35,528 nt of DNA from NCBI GenBank assembly GCA_016776705.1, contig JADHSW010000002.1, positions 1 through 35,528 of the forward strand. The letters are read 5' to 3'. The notes beneath the pieces are model-generated. The model ran no database searches. It saw only the letters and a list, made by a program, of their open reading frames with translations, and was not told where the DNA came from. Each line of letters opens with the position of its first letter. Position 1 is the stretch's first letter. Positions 1 through 9,527 of this stretch are shown piece after piece. The translations under genes were made by a program, and so were the position numbers. The stretch is from Rhodospirillales bacterium (GTDB lineage: Bacteria > Pseudomonadota > Alphaproteobacteria > Rhodospirillales > JABHCV01).

Positions 1-655
1 CTCCGTTTGGTCTTAGTCCACGGGCCAATTCGGAAGGTTTGATGAATTTTCGCCAGTCGTGGGTTCCGGTGGGCAGCCAGCGCATGATGTATTCGGCGCC
101 GATTTTCGCCAGTGCGAAGGACTTCAGGGTCCGGTTCAGGGTCGATAGCACCATCGCACCACCCGGTTTTACCAGCGAAGCACTGGCTTTCAGGAAGGCG
201 TCCACGTCAGCCACATGCTCGATCACTTCCATGTTCAGAACGATGTCGAACGAGCCCTTTGTTTTCGCAAGGTCTTCCGGTAACTGGTGACGGTAGTCAA
301 TGTCCAGGCCGCTTTGCTCCGCGTGCAGCCGGGCGATTGCTATGTTTTTGTCACCGGCGTCGATGCCCGTGACTATTGCGCCCAATCGACGCATTGGCTC
401 ACATAGCAAACCGCCGCCGCAACCAATATCGAGCAGTTTCAAACCGTCAAGCGGCTTGTCTCCCATTGGGTCGCGGCCGTTTTGGGCGCAAACGAAATCC
501 CTGATATAGCCAATGCGAACCGGATTGATCTGGTGCAGAGGCTTAAACTTGCCATTGGGGTCCCACCAGGCGTCGGCCATGGTTGTGAAGCGCGCGACCT
601 CTTCGGCCGATGCGGTCGATGAACTGTCTTTGCCTGGTGCGCTAGCCGATGACAT
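1..655 (-). CDS. ubiG: Ubiquinone biosynthesis O-methyltransferase UbiG (C-terminus beyond left edge)
   Basis: SAM-dependent methyltransferase that carries out both O-methylation steps of ubiquinone biosynthesis at the inner face of the membrane. It is absent from the ORF track because its stop lies outside the window; I translated it from the reverse complement. The N-terminus carries the UbiG signature [20 protein letters not shown]. The SAM-binding motif I follows as LLDIGCGGG, then the acidic end of strand 2 (GIDAG) and the motif EVIEHV. The later segment [19 protein letters not shown] is also typical of UbiG. The start ATG (complement of 653-655) has an AAGGA-type site just upstream. About 218 codons are visible, so roughly the last 30 residues are missing. 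It is divergent from lysC across a 175-bp gap. The identification is firm. Confidence 0.96.
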   Translation of the reverse strand, partial: MSSASAPGKDSSSTASAEEVARFTTMADAWWDPNGKFKPLHQINPVRIGYIRDFVCAQNGRDPMGDKPLDGLKLLDIGCGGGLLCEPMRRLGAIVTGIDAGDKNIAIARLHAEQSGLDIDYRHQLPEDLAKTKGSFDIVLNMEVIEHVADVDAFLKASASLVKPGGAMVLSTLNRTLKSFALAKIGAEYIMRWLPTGTHDWRKFIKPSELARGLRPNG

Positions 656-747
656 ACGGGTTCCTTAATACGGTCTTGCCGGGGTTGCTTCGTTTTGGCG
701 ATTTAGAGTATGTATACGCGCCCGTCACTCCTGAGCAAGCTCATTGA

Positions 748-775
748 TTGTTTGTGTTAAAAATTGGCGTAGAAT
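748..775 (+). promoter_or_regulatory. Candidate sigma-70-type promoter for lysC
   Basis: TTGTTT, a 16-nt spacer and TAGAAT lie in the divergent ubiG/lysC gap, about 55 nt before the lysC start. The match to the housekeeping consensus is only partial and was found by eye. I saw no attenuator-like leader peptide in front of lysC. Confidence 0.35.
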
Positions 776-830
776 TTCTGTGGATTTATCCGCTATTTGA
801 AGCGCCGTTTGTATCATTTAAAAGGTTTTT

Positions 831-2051
831 ATGGCTCGTATAGTTTTAAAATTTGGCGGTACCTCGGTCGGCGATGTTGATCGCATTAAGGCCGTGGCCA
901 TGCGCGTCAAAACGGAAGTCGATGCCGGACACCAGGTCGCCGTTGTCGTATCGGCGATGTCAGGCGTCACCAACCAATTGGTTGGCTACGTAGATGCAGT
1001 ATCGCCACTGTATGACGCACGCGAATATGACGTCGTCGTCTCATCCGGTGAACAGGTAACATCAGGCTTGCTGGCGCTCGCCTTGCAGGAACTGGGCTTC
1101 AGGGCCCGCTCCTGGCAGGGTTGGCAAATTCCGATCCTGACCGATAATGCCCACGGCAAGGCGCGCATCGAATCCATCAATGGTGAGGATGTGATCGCAA
1201 GCATGCAGGCGGGCGAGGTTGTTGTCGTGCCGGGCTTTCAGGGAATTACAACAGACGGGCGGGTTACGACATTGGGCCGTGGCGGCTCCGATACCTCCGC
1301 CGTAGCTCTTGCCGCAGCGCTTGAGGCCGATCGCTGCGACATTTACACCGATGTAGAAGGAATCTACACGGCGGACCCGCGAATCGTCGCCAAGGCTCGC
1401 AAGCTGGAAAAAATTACTTACGAAGAAATGCTCGAAATGGCATCGGTCGGTGCTAAAGTTTTGCAGACCCGCGCCGTTGAGATGGCGATGAAGCATGCAG
1501 TGCGCTTGCAAGTGCTATCATCTTTCACCAATAAACCCGGAACACTAGTCGTTGATGAGGATGAAGTCGTGGAACAGGAATTAGTCAGCGGAATAGCCTA
1601 CTCTCGTGATGAAGCAAAAATTACCCTTGTCAAGGTCGCCGACCGCCCCGGTGTCGCCGCCAGAATATTTGGTCCCCTTGCCGATGCCAGCGTCAATGTC
1701 GACATGATCGTACAGAACGTTTCCGACGATGGTAAGGCGACGGACCTGACATTCACGGTCACCCGCAGCGATCTGGATCGCGCTGTGGCGATCCTTGAAG
1801 AACGCCACGACGATCTTGGCTACCAGAACCTGACCAGTGACTCTGATGTGGTCAAGGTTTCTGTCATTGGCGTAGGCATGCGCTCCCACGCGGGTGTCGC
1901 CCAACGCATGTTTAAATCCCTGGCTGATGAAGGGATCAACATACAGGTTATTTCGACATCTGAAATAAAGGTCAGTGTTCTGATTGCGGAAGAATTCACC
2001 GAGCGCGCCGTTCGCGCCCTTCATAGCGTTTACGGACTGGATGCAGAGTAA
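831..2051 (+). CDS. lysC: Aspartate kinase LysC
   Basis: Phosphorylates aspartate in the first step of the aspartate-family pathway (lysine, threonine, methionine, diaminopimelate). The 406-residue length is normal for the monofunctional class. The N-terminal kinase domain begins with the conserved KFGGTSVGDVDRI and contains the GRGGSDTSAVALAAAL substrate/ATP segment. Two C-terminal ACT domains (about residues 265-400) are visible, with VADRPGVAARIFGPLAD and GVGMRSHAGVAQRMFKSLAD as their effector-binding starts. This suggests feedback control by lysine and/or threonine, as is known for the family. It opens the + strand housekeeping block, and the next gene starts 4 nt after its stop, implying co-transcription. 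Confidence 0.97.
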   Translation: MARIVLKFGGTSVGDVDRIKAVAMRVKTEVDAGHQVAVVVSAMSGVTNQLVGYVDAVSPLYDAREYDVVVSSGEQVTSGLLALALQELGFRARSWQGWQIPILTDNAHGKARIESINGEDVIASMQAGEVVVVPGFQGITTDGRVTTLGRGGSDTSAVALAAALEADRCDIYTDVEGIYTADPRIVAKARKLEKITYEEMLEMASVGAKVLQTRAVEMAMKHAVRLQVLSSFTNKPGTLVVDEDEVVEQELVSGIAYSRDEAKITLVKVADRPGVAARIFGPLADASVNVDMIVQNVSDDGKATDLTFTVTRSDLDRAVAILEERHDDLGYQNLTSDSDVVKVSVIGVGMRSHAGVAQRMFKSLADEGINIQVISTSEIKVSVLIAEEFTERAVRALHSVYGLDAE

Positions 2052-2055
2052 AATT

Positions 2056-3081
2056 ATGTCAGGAATAACTTCTGAAGCGAAACTGCAGGCTCTGTGGCGG
2101 CGTGGCTGTGATTTTCTTGGCACCCGCACCGCCATTCTTGGTGGAGCCATGTCATGGTTGTCAGAGCGCAATCTAGTTTCGGCAATTTCAAATGCTGGCG
2201 GATTCGGCGTTATCGCTTGTGGGTCCATGACGCCTGAATTACTGGCCGGGGAAATCGCCGCGACCCAGGAAATGACCGACAAGCCATTTGGCGTAAACCT
2301 GATCACCATGCATCCTGATCTGGATCAGCTGATTGATGTTTGTATTGAAGCAGGGGTTTCCCATGTGGTTCTGGCTGGCGGTGTGCCCACCGGTGCGTCC
2401 ATCACCAGGTTGAAAGACGCTGGCATCAGGGTTGTGTGTTTCGCCCCCGCCCTGGCGTTGGCGAAAAGACTGATAAAAAATGGTGCGGATGCGCTTGTTA
2501 TTGAAGGGGCAGAAGCCGGGGGGCACATCGGCCCTGTAGCAACAAGTGTTCTGGCCCAGGAAATTCTACCCCATATTTCGGACGTGCCTGTATTTGTCGC
2601 CGGTGGCATCAGTCGTGGTGAAGCAATGGTTTCTTACCTTGAGATGGGCGCCTCAGGTTGTCAGCTTGGCACCCGATTTGTTTGTGCGAACGAGTCCGTT
2701 GCCCATCCGAATTTCAAGAAAGCCTTTATTCGCGCCAATGCCCGCGATGCGATCCCGACCGTTCAGATCGATCCGAAATTTCCGGTTATACCGGTTCGCG
2801 CCCTCGTCAACGAGGGAACCAAGCGTTTCAACGAAGCCCAGCGCGAGGCCGCCGCTCGTGTGGAACGCGGCGAGGTGGAATTAAAAGATGCGCAGTTGGA
2901 AATTGAACATTTCTGGGCGGGCGCTTTAAAACGCGCTGTTATCGATGGCGATGTGGAAAACGGCTCCTTGATGGCGGGCCAAAGCGTTGGCATGGTCAAG
3001 GAAGAACAGCCGACTGAAGACATTATCAACGAGCTCGTAAGTCAAGCCGTTCAGCTTCTGGATGCAAGAGGGGGCAATTGA
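2056..3081 (+). CDS. Nitronate monooxygenase / FabK-like FMN oxidoreductase
   Basis: A 2-nitropropane dioxygenase-family TIM barrel that binds FMN. The family includes nitronate monooxygenases, which detoxify alkyl nitronates, and FabK enoyl-ACP reductases. Visible family features are GGAMSWLSERNLVSAISNAGGFGV at the N-terminus (quoted in part: GGAMSWLS), the FMN segment PFGVNLI, VIEGAEAGGHIG with the likely catalytic or FMN-contacting histidine, and FVAGGISRGEAM followed by GCQLGTRF, the phosphate-binding region. The ORF track starts 72 nt earlier inside lysC. I prefer ATG 2056 because it falls just after the lysC stop and leaves the normal N-terminal helix intact, giving 341 aa. The choice between the two activities cannot be made from sequence alone. 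It is probably cotranscribed with lysC. Confidence 0.88.
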   Translation: MSGITSEAKLQALWRRGCDFLGTRTAILGGAMSWLSERNLVSAISNAGGFGVIACGSMTPELLAGEIAATQEMTDKPFGVNLITMHPDLDQLIDVCIEAGVSHVVLAGGVPTGASITRLKDAGIRVVCFAPALALAKRLIKNGADALVIEGAEAGGHIGPVATSVLAQEILPHISDVPVFVAGGISRGEAMVSYLEMGASGCQLGTRFVCANESVAHPNFKKAFIRANARDAIPTVQIDPKFPVIPVRALVNEGTKRFNEAQREAAARVERGEVELKDAQLEIEHFWAGALKRAVIDGDVENGSLMAGQSVGMVKEEQPTEDIINELVSQAVQLLDARGGN

Positions 3082-3127
3082 TAGGGAAAAAGCCCCCTGT
3101 GAGTTGCAGGGTAGTCTCCAGGTCCCT

Positions 3128-5443
3128 ATGTCGTCTGGTATGACAAAACCTCCCTCCTCGCAAAGTTCAGAATCACATATATCTCCCGTATCACGGCGTT
3201 TGTTGGGGCGTGTGCGGGATGTCATGGCGAGTCCCCTTGTAGCGCAAGAGCGCCTTAATCAAATCGTTTCGGTTATTGCGGCAGATATGGTTGCCGAGGT
3301 CTGCTCGGTTTATGTCATGCGCCCCGGTGAAGTTCTGGAGCTGTTCGCGACGCAGGGCCTTAAGGCTACCGCCGTCCACAACACTCGCCTTCGGGTCGGC
3401 GAGGGTTTGGTCGGTTTAATCGCCGCTCAGGCCCGCCCTGTTGCCCTGGCCGATGCGCAAAGACATCCTGATTTTGCTTACCGTCCTGAAACAGGCGAGG
3501 AACTGTATCAATCCTTACTGGGTGTGCCGATCCTGCGTAGCGGACGGGTAATCGGTGTTATCGCCGTTCAGAACCAGATCAGCCGTGATTACGGTGACGA
3601 AGAAGTTGAGATTCTTGAGACCGTTGCCATGGTCCTGGCGGAACTGGTCAGCGGCGGCGAGTTGATCAGCCGCGAAGAAATGATGCCTGCCGATGGCAAC
3701 GCCCTTCTTCCTCTTCGTATTGAAGGAATATCGCTTAATCCGGGTCTTGGACTTGGCGTCGCCGTATTGCATGCACCCCACTTCAATATAGTGAAACTGG
3801 TTGCCGAAGACGTCGATTTTGAACATGAACGCCTGCACAAAGCCGTGTCGGAAATGCATGGCGCGCTTGACGACATGATGAATCATTCTGATCTGGCGGC
3901 AGCTGGTGAACATAGGGAAATTCTTGAGTCCTATCGAATGATCGCCGAAGATGCCGGCTGGTTCACCCGTATCGACGAAGCCATATCCAGCGGCCTGACG
4001 GCGGAAGCTGCGGTTCAAAAGATTCACAACGATATTCGCGCCAGAATGAACCAGATTTCCGATCCGTACCTGCGTGAAAGAATTCACGACCTTGAGGATC
4101 TGGGCGGGCGCTTGTTGCAGCATCTGGTCGGACCGGACGCCGCGACGCCCAACGATGATGTGGTGCGCAATGCGGATTGTGTGATCCTGATCGCCCGCAA
4201 CATGGGGCCTGCCCAACTGCTTGATTATGACCGCTCGAAACTAGGCGGTCTTGTGCTTGAGGAAGGGTCGGCGACTGCACACGTATCCATCGTTGCCCGT
4301 GCTTTGGATATCCCTGTTGTCGGTCAGGCTCGCAACATTCTGGACAAGATCGAATCCGGCGAGCCAGTTATTGTTGATGGCACCAACGCCCAGGTATTCG
4401 TGCGTCCGGGCGAGGAAGTTCGCCAGCGTTTCAGGAACAGTGTCAGGGTTCGCGCCGAGCGCAAGGCGGCTTTTTCCCAGCTTCGAAATCTGGAAAGCAT
4501 CACCCAGGACGGCGTGCGCATTAAATTGAACATCAATGCCGGTTTGTTGATCGACCTGCCGCACCTTGAAGACATGGGGGCGGATGGCGTTGGTCTTTAT
4601 CGCACAGAAGTCCCCTTTATGGTGCGTTCTGATTTTCCCAGTGTCGATGACCAGCGCCAGATATATGCGCGGGTTATTGAACAATCCAACAACAAACCGG
4701 TTGTCTTTAGGACTCTGGATGTGGGCGGCGATAAAATGCTGCCTTATTGGAGCGCACAGGACGAAGAAAATCCATCCATGGGATGGCGGGCCATTCGGGT
4801 ATCGCTGGACAGGCCGATGATGCTGCGCCAACAACTGCGCGCCCTGATTCAAGCCTCCGCCGGGGGGGATCTTGCGGTTATGTTCCCGATGATTGCCGAA
4901 GTTCCGGAATTCGATCAGGCGCGATCCTTGCTTGATAAGGAATTGAAGCGTGAGAAGGATCATGGGGCCCCATTACCTGAAACTGTTCGTGCCGGGGTCA
5001 TGCTGGAAGTGCCGTCCTTATTGTTCCAGCTTCCCGCCTTGTTGCAACGGGTCGATTTCGTCTCCATCGGCAGCAATGATTTATGCCAGTTCCTGTTTGC
5101 GACTGACCGTGGCAACCCGCGCTTGTCAGAACGCTATGACCCGCTGTCGCCCCCCGTCATGTCACTGCTTCATGATGTCGTCACCCGCTGTAATGATGCC
5201 AATGTACCGCTAAGCTTGTGTGGTGAAATGGCGGCCAATCCCCTGGATGCCATGGCATTGATCGGAATTGGCCTGCGCAGTATTTCCGTGCAACCCAACG
5301 CAGTTGGTCCGGTTAAGGCGATGATAAGAAGCCTGAACGTAAGCAACCTGACGCAATATATGGACAGCCTTTACGGGCTGTCGCAACATAGCCTTCGCAC
5401 CAATCTTCGGGCCTTTGCCAAGGACCATGGCGTCATTACCTGA
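3128..5443 (+). CDS. ptsP: Phosphoenolpyruvate-protein phosphotransferase PtsP (EI-Ntr)
   Basis: First enzyme of the nitrogen-related phosphotransferase relay: it autophosphorylates from PEP and passes phosphate to NPr and then EIIA-Ntr. The N-terminal GAF domain (about residues 20-165) is the sensory domain that sets EI-Ntr apart from sugar EI and is known to bind glutamine in relatives. The swivelling phosphohistidine domain shows EEGSATAHVSIVARAL with the active histidine at about residue 385. The C-terminal PEP-binding barrel shows GVGLYRTEVPFM, FRTLDVGGDKMLPY, GVMLEVPS, FVSIGSNDLCQF and the catalytic-cysteine segment LCGEMAANP. ATG 3128 was chosen because CAGG sits 5 nt upstream and the earlier ORF start overlaps the previous gene; the protein is then 771 aa, close to the family length. 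All catalytic motifs are intact. Confidence 0.96.
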   Translation: MSSGMTKPPSSQSSESHISPVSRRLLGRVRDVMASPLVAQERLNQIVSVIAADMVAEVCSVYVMRPGEVLELFATQGLKATAVHNTRLRVGEGLVGLIAAQARPVALADAQRHPDFAYRPETGEELYQSLLGVPILRSGRVIGVIAVQNQISRDYGDEEVEILETVAMVLAELVSGGELISREEMMPADGNALLPLRIEGISLNPGLGLGVAVLHAPHFNIVKLVAEDVDFEHERLHKAVSEMHGALDDMMNHSDLAAAGEHREILESYRMIAEDAGWFTRIDEAISSGLTAEAAVQKIHNDIRARMNQISDPYLRERIHDLEDLGGRLLQHLVGPDAATPNDDVVRNADCVILIARNMGPAQLLDYDRSKLGGLVLEEGSATAHVSIVARALDIPVVGQARNILDKIESGEPVIVDGTNAQVFVRPGEEVRQRFRNSVRVRAERKAAFSQLRNLESITQDGVRIKLNINAGLLIDLPHLEDMGADGVGLYRTEVPFMVRSDFPSVDDQRQIYARVIEQSNNKPVVFRTLDVGGDKMLPYWSAQDEENPSMGWRAIRVSLDRPMMLRQQLRALIQASAGGDLAVMFPMIAEVPEFDQARSLLDKELKREKDHGAPLPETVRAGVMLEVPSLLFQLPALLQRVDFVSIGSNDLCQFLFATDRGNPRLSERYDPLSPPVMSLLHDVVTRCNDANVPLSLCGEMAANPLDAMALIGIGLRSISVQPNAVGPVKAMIRSLNVSNLTQYMDSLYGLSQHSLRTNLRAFAKDHGVIT

Positions 5444-5617
5444 TATTGGGCTTTAGCTCTTGAATATTCTCATTTAATCGTCAGAATGCAATTCGTCCGG
5501 ACACCTCATTTTGTGGCGACAGGGCGAATGAACAGGGCTCGATTCCAGTTTTTTTTCTGTTTCCTTCGGTGGAAAGAAATCAGGAATGCCCGACAGATGC
5601 TTTCCTTGGGAATTTTA

Positions 5618-6988
5618 ATGGCCTCTCGGGACTCTAATAACGCAGATCATCAGGACGACAAAGGCAGTGCCAACAACGTTGGCGCCTTGTTGAAAGCGTC
5701 ACGGCTCAGGCTTGGCGACGACTTGCGTTTTGTCGCCGAAACTCTGCATATCCGTTTCATCTATCTGGAGGCTATTGAGGCTGCCCGTTACGATGACTTG
5801 CCGGGCAAGGCTTATGCAATTGGCTTTATTCGATCATATGCGGATTATCTCGGGCTGGACAGTCAAGAGGTGGTTCGCCGTTACAAAAGCGAAAGCGCGT
5901 CTCAATCAGGAAATCCCAAACTTGTTTTCCCCGTTCCGATTCCCGAATCGAGCATTCCAGGGGGTGCCATTGTCTTCGTTGGTGTCGTTGTCGCCCTTTT
6001 GGCCTATGGCGGCTGGTATGTGAGCACGGCAAAAGACGGGTTCCTGGCTGGGCTGGTCTCAGCGGTACCCGAACGCCTTAGTGAGGATAAACAGGTTCAG
6101 GAACCTGAAATAACACCCGAAACGGTTGAGCCTGAAAAAGTAGAGCAACCCGTCGAAGAAATTCAACAAGCTACTGATGAAGCGCCCTCCAGTGATCAGG
6201 TGCAGGCAGATGCCAACGAAGAAGTCTCGACCAGCGTCGCTGAAACCATAGAACAGGCTGTCCAGGAACCTACCCAGCAGGTGAGCGAAGAAGTTACGCA
6301 AGCAACTGAACAAGCGGTTGTGAAAGTCGAGGAGACGGTTCAGGAAGTCCAGGAAACCGCCCCTGCTGAAACGAATGCTGTAACCGAGACTGTGGCTGAA
6401 ACGAGTGCAGTAACCGAGACTGTGGCAGAAAAAGTTGAAGAAGTGACAACACCTGAACCCGTGATCGAGGCTGTCACTGAGGTTCAGCAGCAGGCAACGC
6501 CAGCGGAGCCTGAAGCTGAAGCACCCGCAGAGTCTTCCAACGCGGAATCAACGGGTGGCGCCACTGTCGAGAAAGTTGAAGTCGGGGTCGTTTCTGAAGT
6601 TGTAGATGAGGGTGAAGAAATACCGGCTCAGAGCGCATCACCTGCTGAAATCGCCAGTACGTCGAGCGACCCCGAACCGGCTTCATCCAACCGGATATAC
6701 GGTGCTGAGAACGAAAATTCGCGCATCCTTGTCAAAGCGCGTAGGAACAGCTGGATTCAGGTGCGCGACAACAATGCCAATCAGTTGGTGATGACACGCC
6801 TGCTACGGGCTGGAGACAGCTACCGGGTGCCGGATCAGGCGGGGCTTGTGTTGCTGACTGGTAATGCCGGGGCGCTTGAGATTTTTGTCGATGGCGAAGC
6901 CGTGCCAGACCTGGGCGAAGCCGGCAAGGTTCGCCGGAACGTCACACTGGACCCGGACCTGTTACGCCAGGGTAGCGCCGCTCAATAG
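5618..6988 (+). CDS. rodZ: RodZ-like HTH membrane protein (HTH_25, TM, DUF4115)
   Basis: RodZ-type bitopic protein that, in known members, links the MreB cytoskeleton to the cell-wall elongation machinery. The cytoplasmic N-terminus (about residues 15-95) is a helix-turn-helix domain with VGALLKASRLRLGDDLRFVA and GKAYAIGFIRSYADYLGLD, the usual RodZ pattern. One TM helix follows at about 115-135 (IVFVGVVVALLAYGGWYV). A long acidic, Glu/Val/Thr-rich periplasmic linker of roughly 200 residues contains short repeats. A C-terminal DUF4115 beta domain has SRILVKARRNSWIQVRDN and VLLTGNAGALEIFVDG. ATG 5618 with upstream GGGAA replaces the track start, whose 44 extra residues look non-coding. The long gap before it (174 bp) suggests its own promoter. 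Confidence 0.88.
   Translation: MASRDSNNADHQDDKGSANNVGALLKASRLRLGDDLRFVAETLHIRFIYLEAIEAARYDDLPGKAYAIGFIRSYADYLGLDSQEVVRRYKSESASQSGNPKLVFPVPIPESSIPGGAIVFVGVVVALLAYGGWYVSTAKDGFLAGLVSAVPERLSEDKQVQEPEITPETVEPEKVEQPVEEIQQATDEAPSSDQVQADANEEVSTSVAETIEQAVQEPTQQVSEEVTQATEQAVVKVEETVQEVQETAPAETNAVTETVAETSAVTETVAEKVEEVTTPEPVIEAVTEVQQQATPAEPEAEAPAESSNAESTGGATVEKVEVGVVSEVVDEGEEIPAQSASPAEIASTSSDPEPASSNRIYGAENENSRILVKARRNSWIQVRDNNANQLVMTRLLRAGDSYRVPDQAGLVLLTGNAGALEIFVDGEAVPDLGEAGKVRRNVTLDPDLLRQGSAAQ
6371..6430 (+). repeat. Two tandem 30-bp units in the rodZ-like linker
   Basis: Two adjacent 30-nt units beginning ACGAATGCTGTAACCGAGAC and ACGAGTGCAGTAACCGAGAC differ at about three positions. They encode TNAVTETVAE and TSAVTETVAE inside the acidic linker. 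This looks like a recent in-frame duplication that lengthens a disordered spacer. Confidence 0.85.
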
Positions 6989-7020
6989 CGGCAAAATAGA
7001 AAATCACGAGGGTATTTGAC

Positions 7021-8256
7021 GTGTTCAACGCTCTGCATTCGGCAAGACGCACCAGCGTTCCGGTCGACATCGGCCCTGTCCGGGTAGGTGGCCATGCGCC
7101 CATTGTCGTGCAGTCCATGACCAATACGGACACCGCCGATATTGACGGCAGCGTCTCCCAGGTCGCGGCCCTGGCCCGTGCCGGGTCGGAACTGGTCCGC
7201 CTGACTGTTGATCGCGACGAAGCCGCCAAGGCTATTCCCTATATTCGCGAAAAGCTTGATGCCCAAGGCGTATCCGTCCCGCTTATCGGGGATTTTCATT
7301 ACATCGGCCATACGCTTTTGAAGGATAACCCGGCCTGTGCACAGGCATTGTCCAAATACCGCATCAATCCGGGCAATGTCGGATTCAAGGCCAAGAAAGA
7401 TGGCCAGTTTTCCTCAATGATTGAAACGGCCCTGAAATATGACCGTCCTGTCAGAATCGGCGTCAATTGGGGAAGTCTAGATCAGGAACTTGTCGTTTCC
7501 CTTATGGATCAGAACCATAAACTGGCGGAACCTATGGAAGCAGCAGATGTTACACGCGAAGCACTGGTGCGCTCGGCCCTTGATAGCGCCCAACGCGCAA
7601 GGGAACTGGGCATGGGGGCGGACAAGATCATCCTGTCGTGCAAGGTAAGCAACGTACAGGACCTGATCGCGGTTTATACGGAACTGGCCGCTCGCTGCGA
7701 TTACGCCCTGCATCTTGGCTTGACCGAAGCCGGTATGGGGTCAAAGGGGATTGTTGCATCAACCGCTGCCATGGGGGTGTTGTTGCAAAATGGCATTGGC
7801 GACACCATCCGCGTATCCCTGACTCCGGAACCGGGTGGCGACAGGACTCAGGAAGTCATTGTTAGCCAGGAAATATTGCAAACCATGGGATTGCGCTCTT
7901 TCACACCACTGGTTACGGCGTGCCCCGGTTGCGGGCGCACAACCAGCACTGTGTTTCAGGAACTGGCGCAACAAATTCAGGATCACGTGCGTGCGTCGAT
8001 GCCTGTCTGGCGTAAAAAATATATTGGTGCCGAAGAATTGAACCTGGCGGTGATGGGCTGCATCGTCAACGGTCCCGGCGAAAGCAAACATGCGGATATT
8101 GGCATCAGCCTGCCCGGTACCGGCGAAGAGCCATCCGCCCCAGTGTTTATCGACGGCAAAAAAGAAATGACCTTGCGCGGACCCGGCATTGCAGAAGAAT
8201 TTAAGAAAATCATCGACGATTACGTATCAAATCGCTACAAGCCCAAAAGCGAATAA
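7021..8256 (+). CDS. ispG: 4-hydroxy-3-methylbut-2-en-1-yl diphosphate synthase IspG (GcpE)
   Basis: Iron-sulfur enzyme of the MEP isoprenoid pathway that converts MEcPP to HMBPP using reduced flavodoxin or ferredoxin. The N-terminal TIM barrel carries [12 protein letters not shown] and [15 protein letters not shown]. The C-terminal domain holds the [4Fe-4S] ligands: CPGCGRT (Cys301 and Cys304), GCIVNGPGE (Cys347) and Glu354, with spacings equal to those known in the family. The start is a GTG preceded by GAGGG. At 411 aa it is the short bacterial form, without the large insertion of plant enzymes. It lies 32 nt after the rodZ-like gene and 19 nt before hisS, so it is probably in one operon with both; the pair rodZ-ispG-hisS is common in proteobacteria. 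Confidence 0.97.
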   Translation: MFNALHSARRTSVPVDIGPVRVGGHAPIVVQSMTNTDTADIDGSVSQVAALARAGSELVRLTVDRDEAAKAIPYIREKLDAQGVSVPLIGDFHYIGHTLLKDNPACAQALSKYRINPGNVGFKAKKDGQFSSMIETALKYDRPVRIGVNWGSLDQELVVSLMDQNHKLAEPMEAADVTREALVRSALDSAQRARELGMGADKIILSCKVSNVQDLIAVYTELAARCDYALHLGLTEAGMGSKGIVASTAAMGVLLQNGIGDTIRVSLTPEPGGDRTQEVIVSQEILQTMGLRSFTPLVTACPGCGRTTSTVFQELAQQIQDHVRASMPVWRKKYIGAEELNLAVMGCIVNGPGESKHADIGISLPGTGEEPSAPVFIDGKKEMTLRGPGIAEEFKKIIDDYVSNRYKPKSE

Positions 8257-8275
8257 AGAACTTAAAGAGGTTACG

Positions 8276-9520
8276 ATGTCCACGTTGCAGCCGGTACGCG
8301 GCACGCACGATTTATTAGCGAATGAAAGCCTGCGCCATCGCAAGGTGATCGATACCGTGCGGAAAGTATCAGGTCGCTACGGATTTGATGAAATTGAAAC
8401 GCCGATTTTCGAACGCACTGAAGTTTTCGCCCGTACGCTTGGTGATACGTCAGATATTGTGACCAAGGAAATGTATACCTTTGAAGACAAGGGTGGCGAA
8501 ATGTTGACGCTCAGGCCGGAAAATACGGCCGGTGTCGCGCGTGCTTTTATTTCCGGCGGGCTGGCTCAATTGCTTCCGCTGAAATTTACCTATCAGGGTC
8601 CCATGTTCCGCTATGAGCGCCCGCAAAAAGGCCGCTTGCGCCAGTTCCATCAGACCGGAGCGGAAATTCTGGGCGTTGAAGGTCCGCTGGCTGATATCGA
8701 AATTATCGCCCTTGGGTCGGACTATCTGGAAGCCCTGGGGGTGCGAGATAAAACGGTTCTTGAACTGAACAGCCTTGGAGACACGGAAAGCCGCGCGGCC
8801 TATCGGGACAAGCTGGTCGACTATTTCAAGGGGCATTTAGATAAACTGTCTAAAGACAGTCAGGAGCGTCTGGATCGCAATCCACTCAGAATTCTCGATT
8901 CCAAGGACGAAGATGACCGCGTAATTATTGAAAATGCGCCGATGATTGCGGACAGTTTCAACGATCATTCCAGAAGCTTTTTTGAAGCCGTGCTAGCCGG
9001 GCTGGATCTTGTTGGCGTCGACTATACGATCAACCCGCGACTGGTCCGGGGGCTGGATTACTATTGCCATACGGCTTTTGAATTCACCACTACGCAATTG
9101 GGTGCCCAGGGCGCACTGGTTGCCGGTGGGCGCTATGATGGGCTGATCAAGCAAATGGGTGGTCCGCAAACCCCGGGAGTTGGCTGGGCAGCAGGAATTG
9201 AACGCCTGGCGATGATGATCGATGAACCTGAAGGCCGGTCTCGTCCAATTGCCATGGTTCCTCTGGGTGAAGAAGCGCAATTAAAGGCTCTGGCCCTGAC
9301 ACAACAGCTTCGTCATAGTGGATTTTGTATCGAACTTGGCTATTCTGGAAACATGAAAAAGCGCATGAAACGGGCCAATAACGTGAATGCAATTGCAGCT
9401 GTTATCCTTGGCGAAGACGAATTGACCAAGGGTGTCGCAACCGTCCGCAATATGGAGACGGGTGATCAGTTAGAGGTGCCTTTAGCATCTTTGGAGGAGC
9501 ACCTGGCCAGCTATCGTTAG
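8276..9520 (+). CDS. hisS: Histidyl-tRNA synthetase HisS
   Basis: Class II aminoacyl-tRNA synthetase that charges tRNA-His. The N-terminus LQPVRGTHDLLANE and motif 2 region FRYERPQKGRLRQFHQTGAE are typical, as are LRPENTAGVARA (TLRPE motif), the histidine-binding RGLDYYCHTAFEF and GGRYDGLI. The C-terminal anticodon-binding domain is present (about residues 325-414). ATG 8276, preceded by AAAGAGG 5 nt upstream, replaces the track start inside the end of ispG and gives 414 aa. RGLDYYCHTAFEF in place of the more widespread RGLDYYTGTVFE is, as I recall, usual in alphaproteobacterial HisS. Confidence 0.96.
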   Translation: MSTLQPVRGTHDLLANESLRHRKVIDTVRKVSGRYGFDEIETPIFERTEVFARTLGDTSDIVTKEMYTFEDKGGEMLTLRPENTAGVARAFISGGLAQLLPLKFTYQGPMFRYERPQKGRLRQFHQTGAEILGVEGPLADIEIIALGSDYLEALGVRDKTVLELNSLGDTESRAAYRDKLVDYFKGHLDKLSKDSQERLDRNPLRILDSKDEDDRVIIENAPMIADSFNDHSRSFFEAVLAGLDLVGVDYTINPRLVRGLDYYCHTAFEFTTTQLGAQGALVAGGRYDGLIKQMGGPQTPGVGWAAGIERLAMMIDEPEGRSRPIAMVPLGEEAQLKALALTQQLRHSGFCIELGYSGNMKKRMKRANNVNAIAAVILGEDELTKGVATVRNMETGDQLEVPLASLEEHLASYR

Positions 9521-9527
9521 CGATGCC

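Noticed and set aside
1062-2309. Minus-strand ORFs opposite lysC and the nitronate monooxygenase gene
   Set aside because: Shadows of well-supported genes on the other strand; composition is atypical for proteins and no motifs are present.
5486-5617. N-terminal extension of the RodZ-like ORF
   Set aside because: 44 extra residues are Phe/Arg-rich without similarity to RodZ N-termini, and the internal ATG 5618 has a better site and starts just before the HTH domain.
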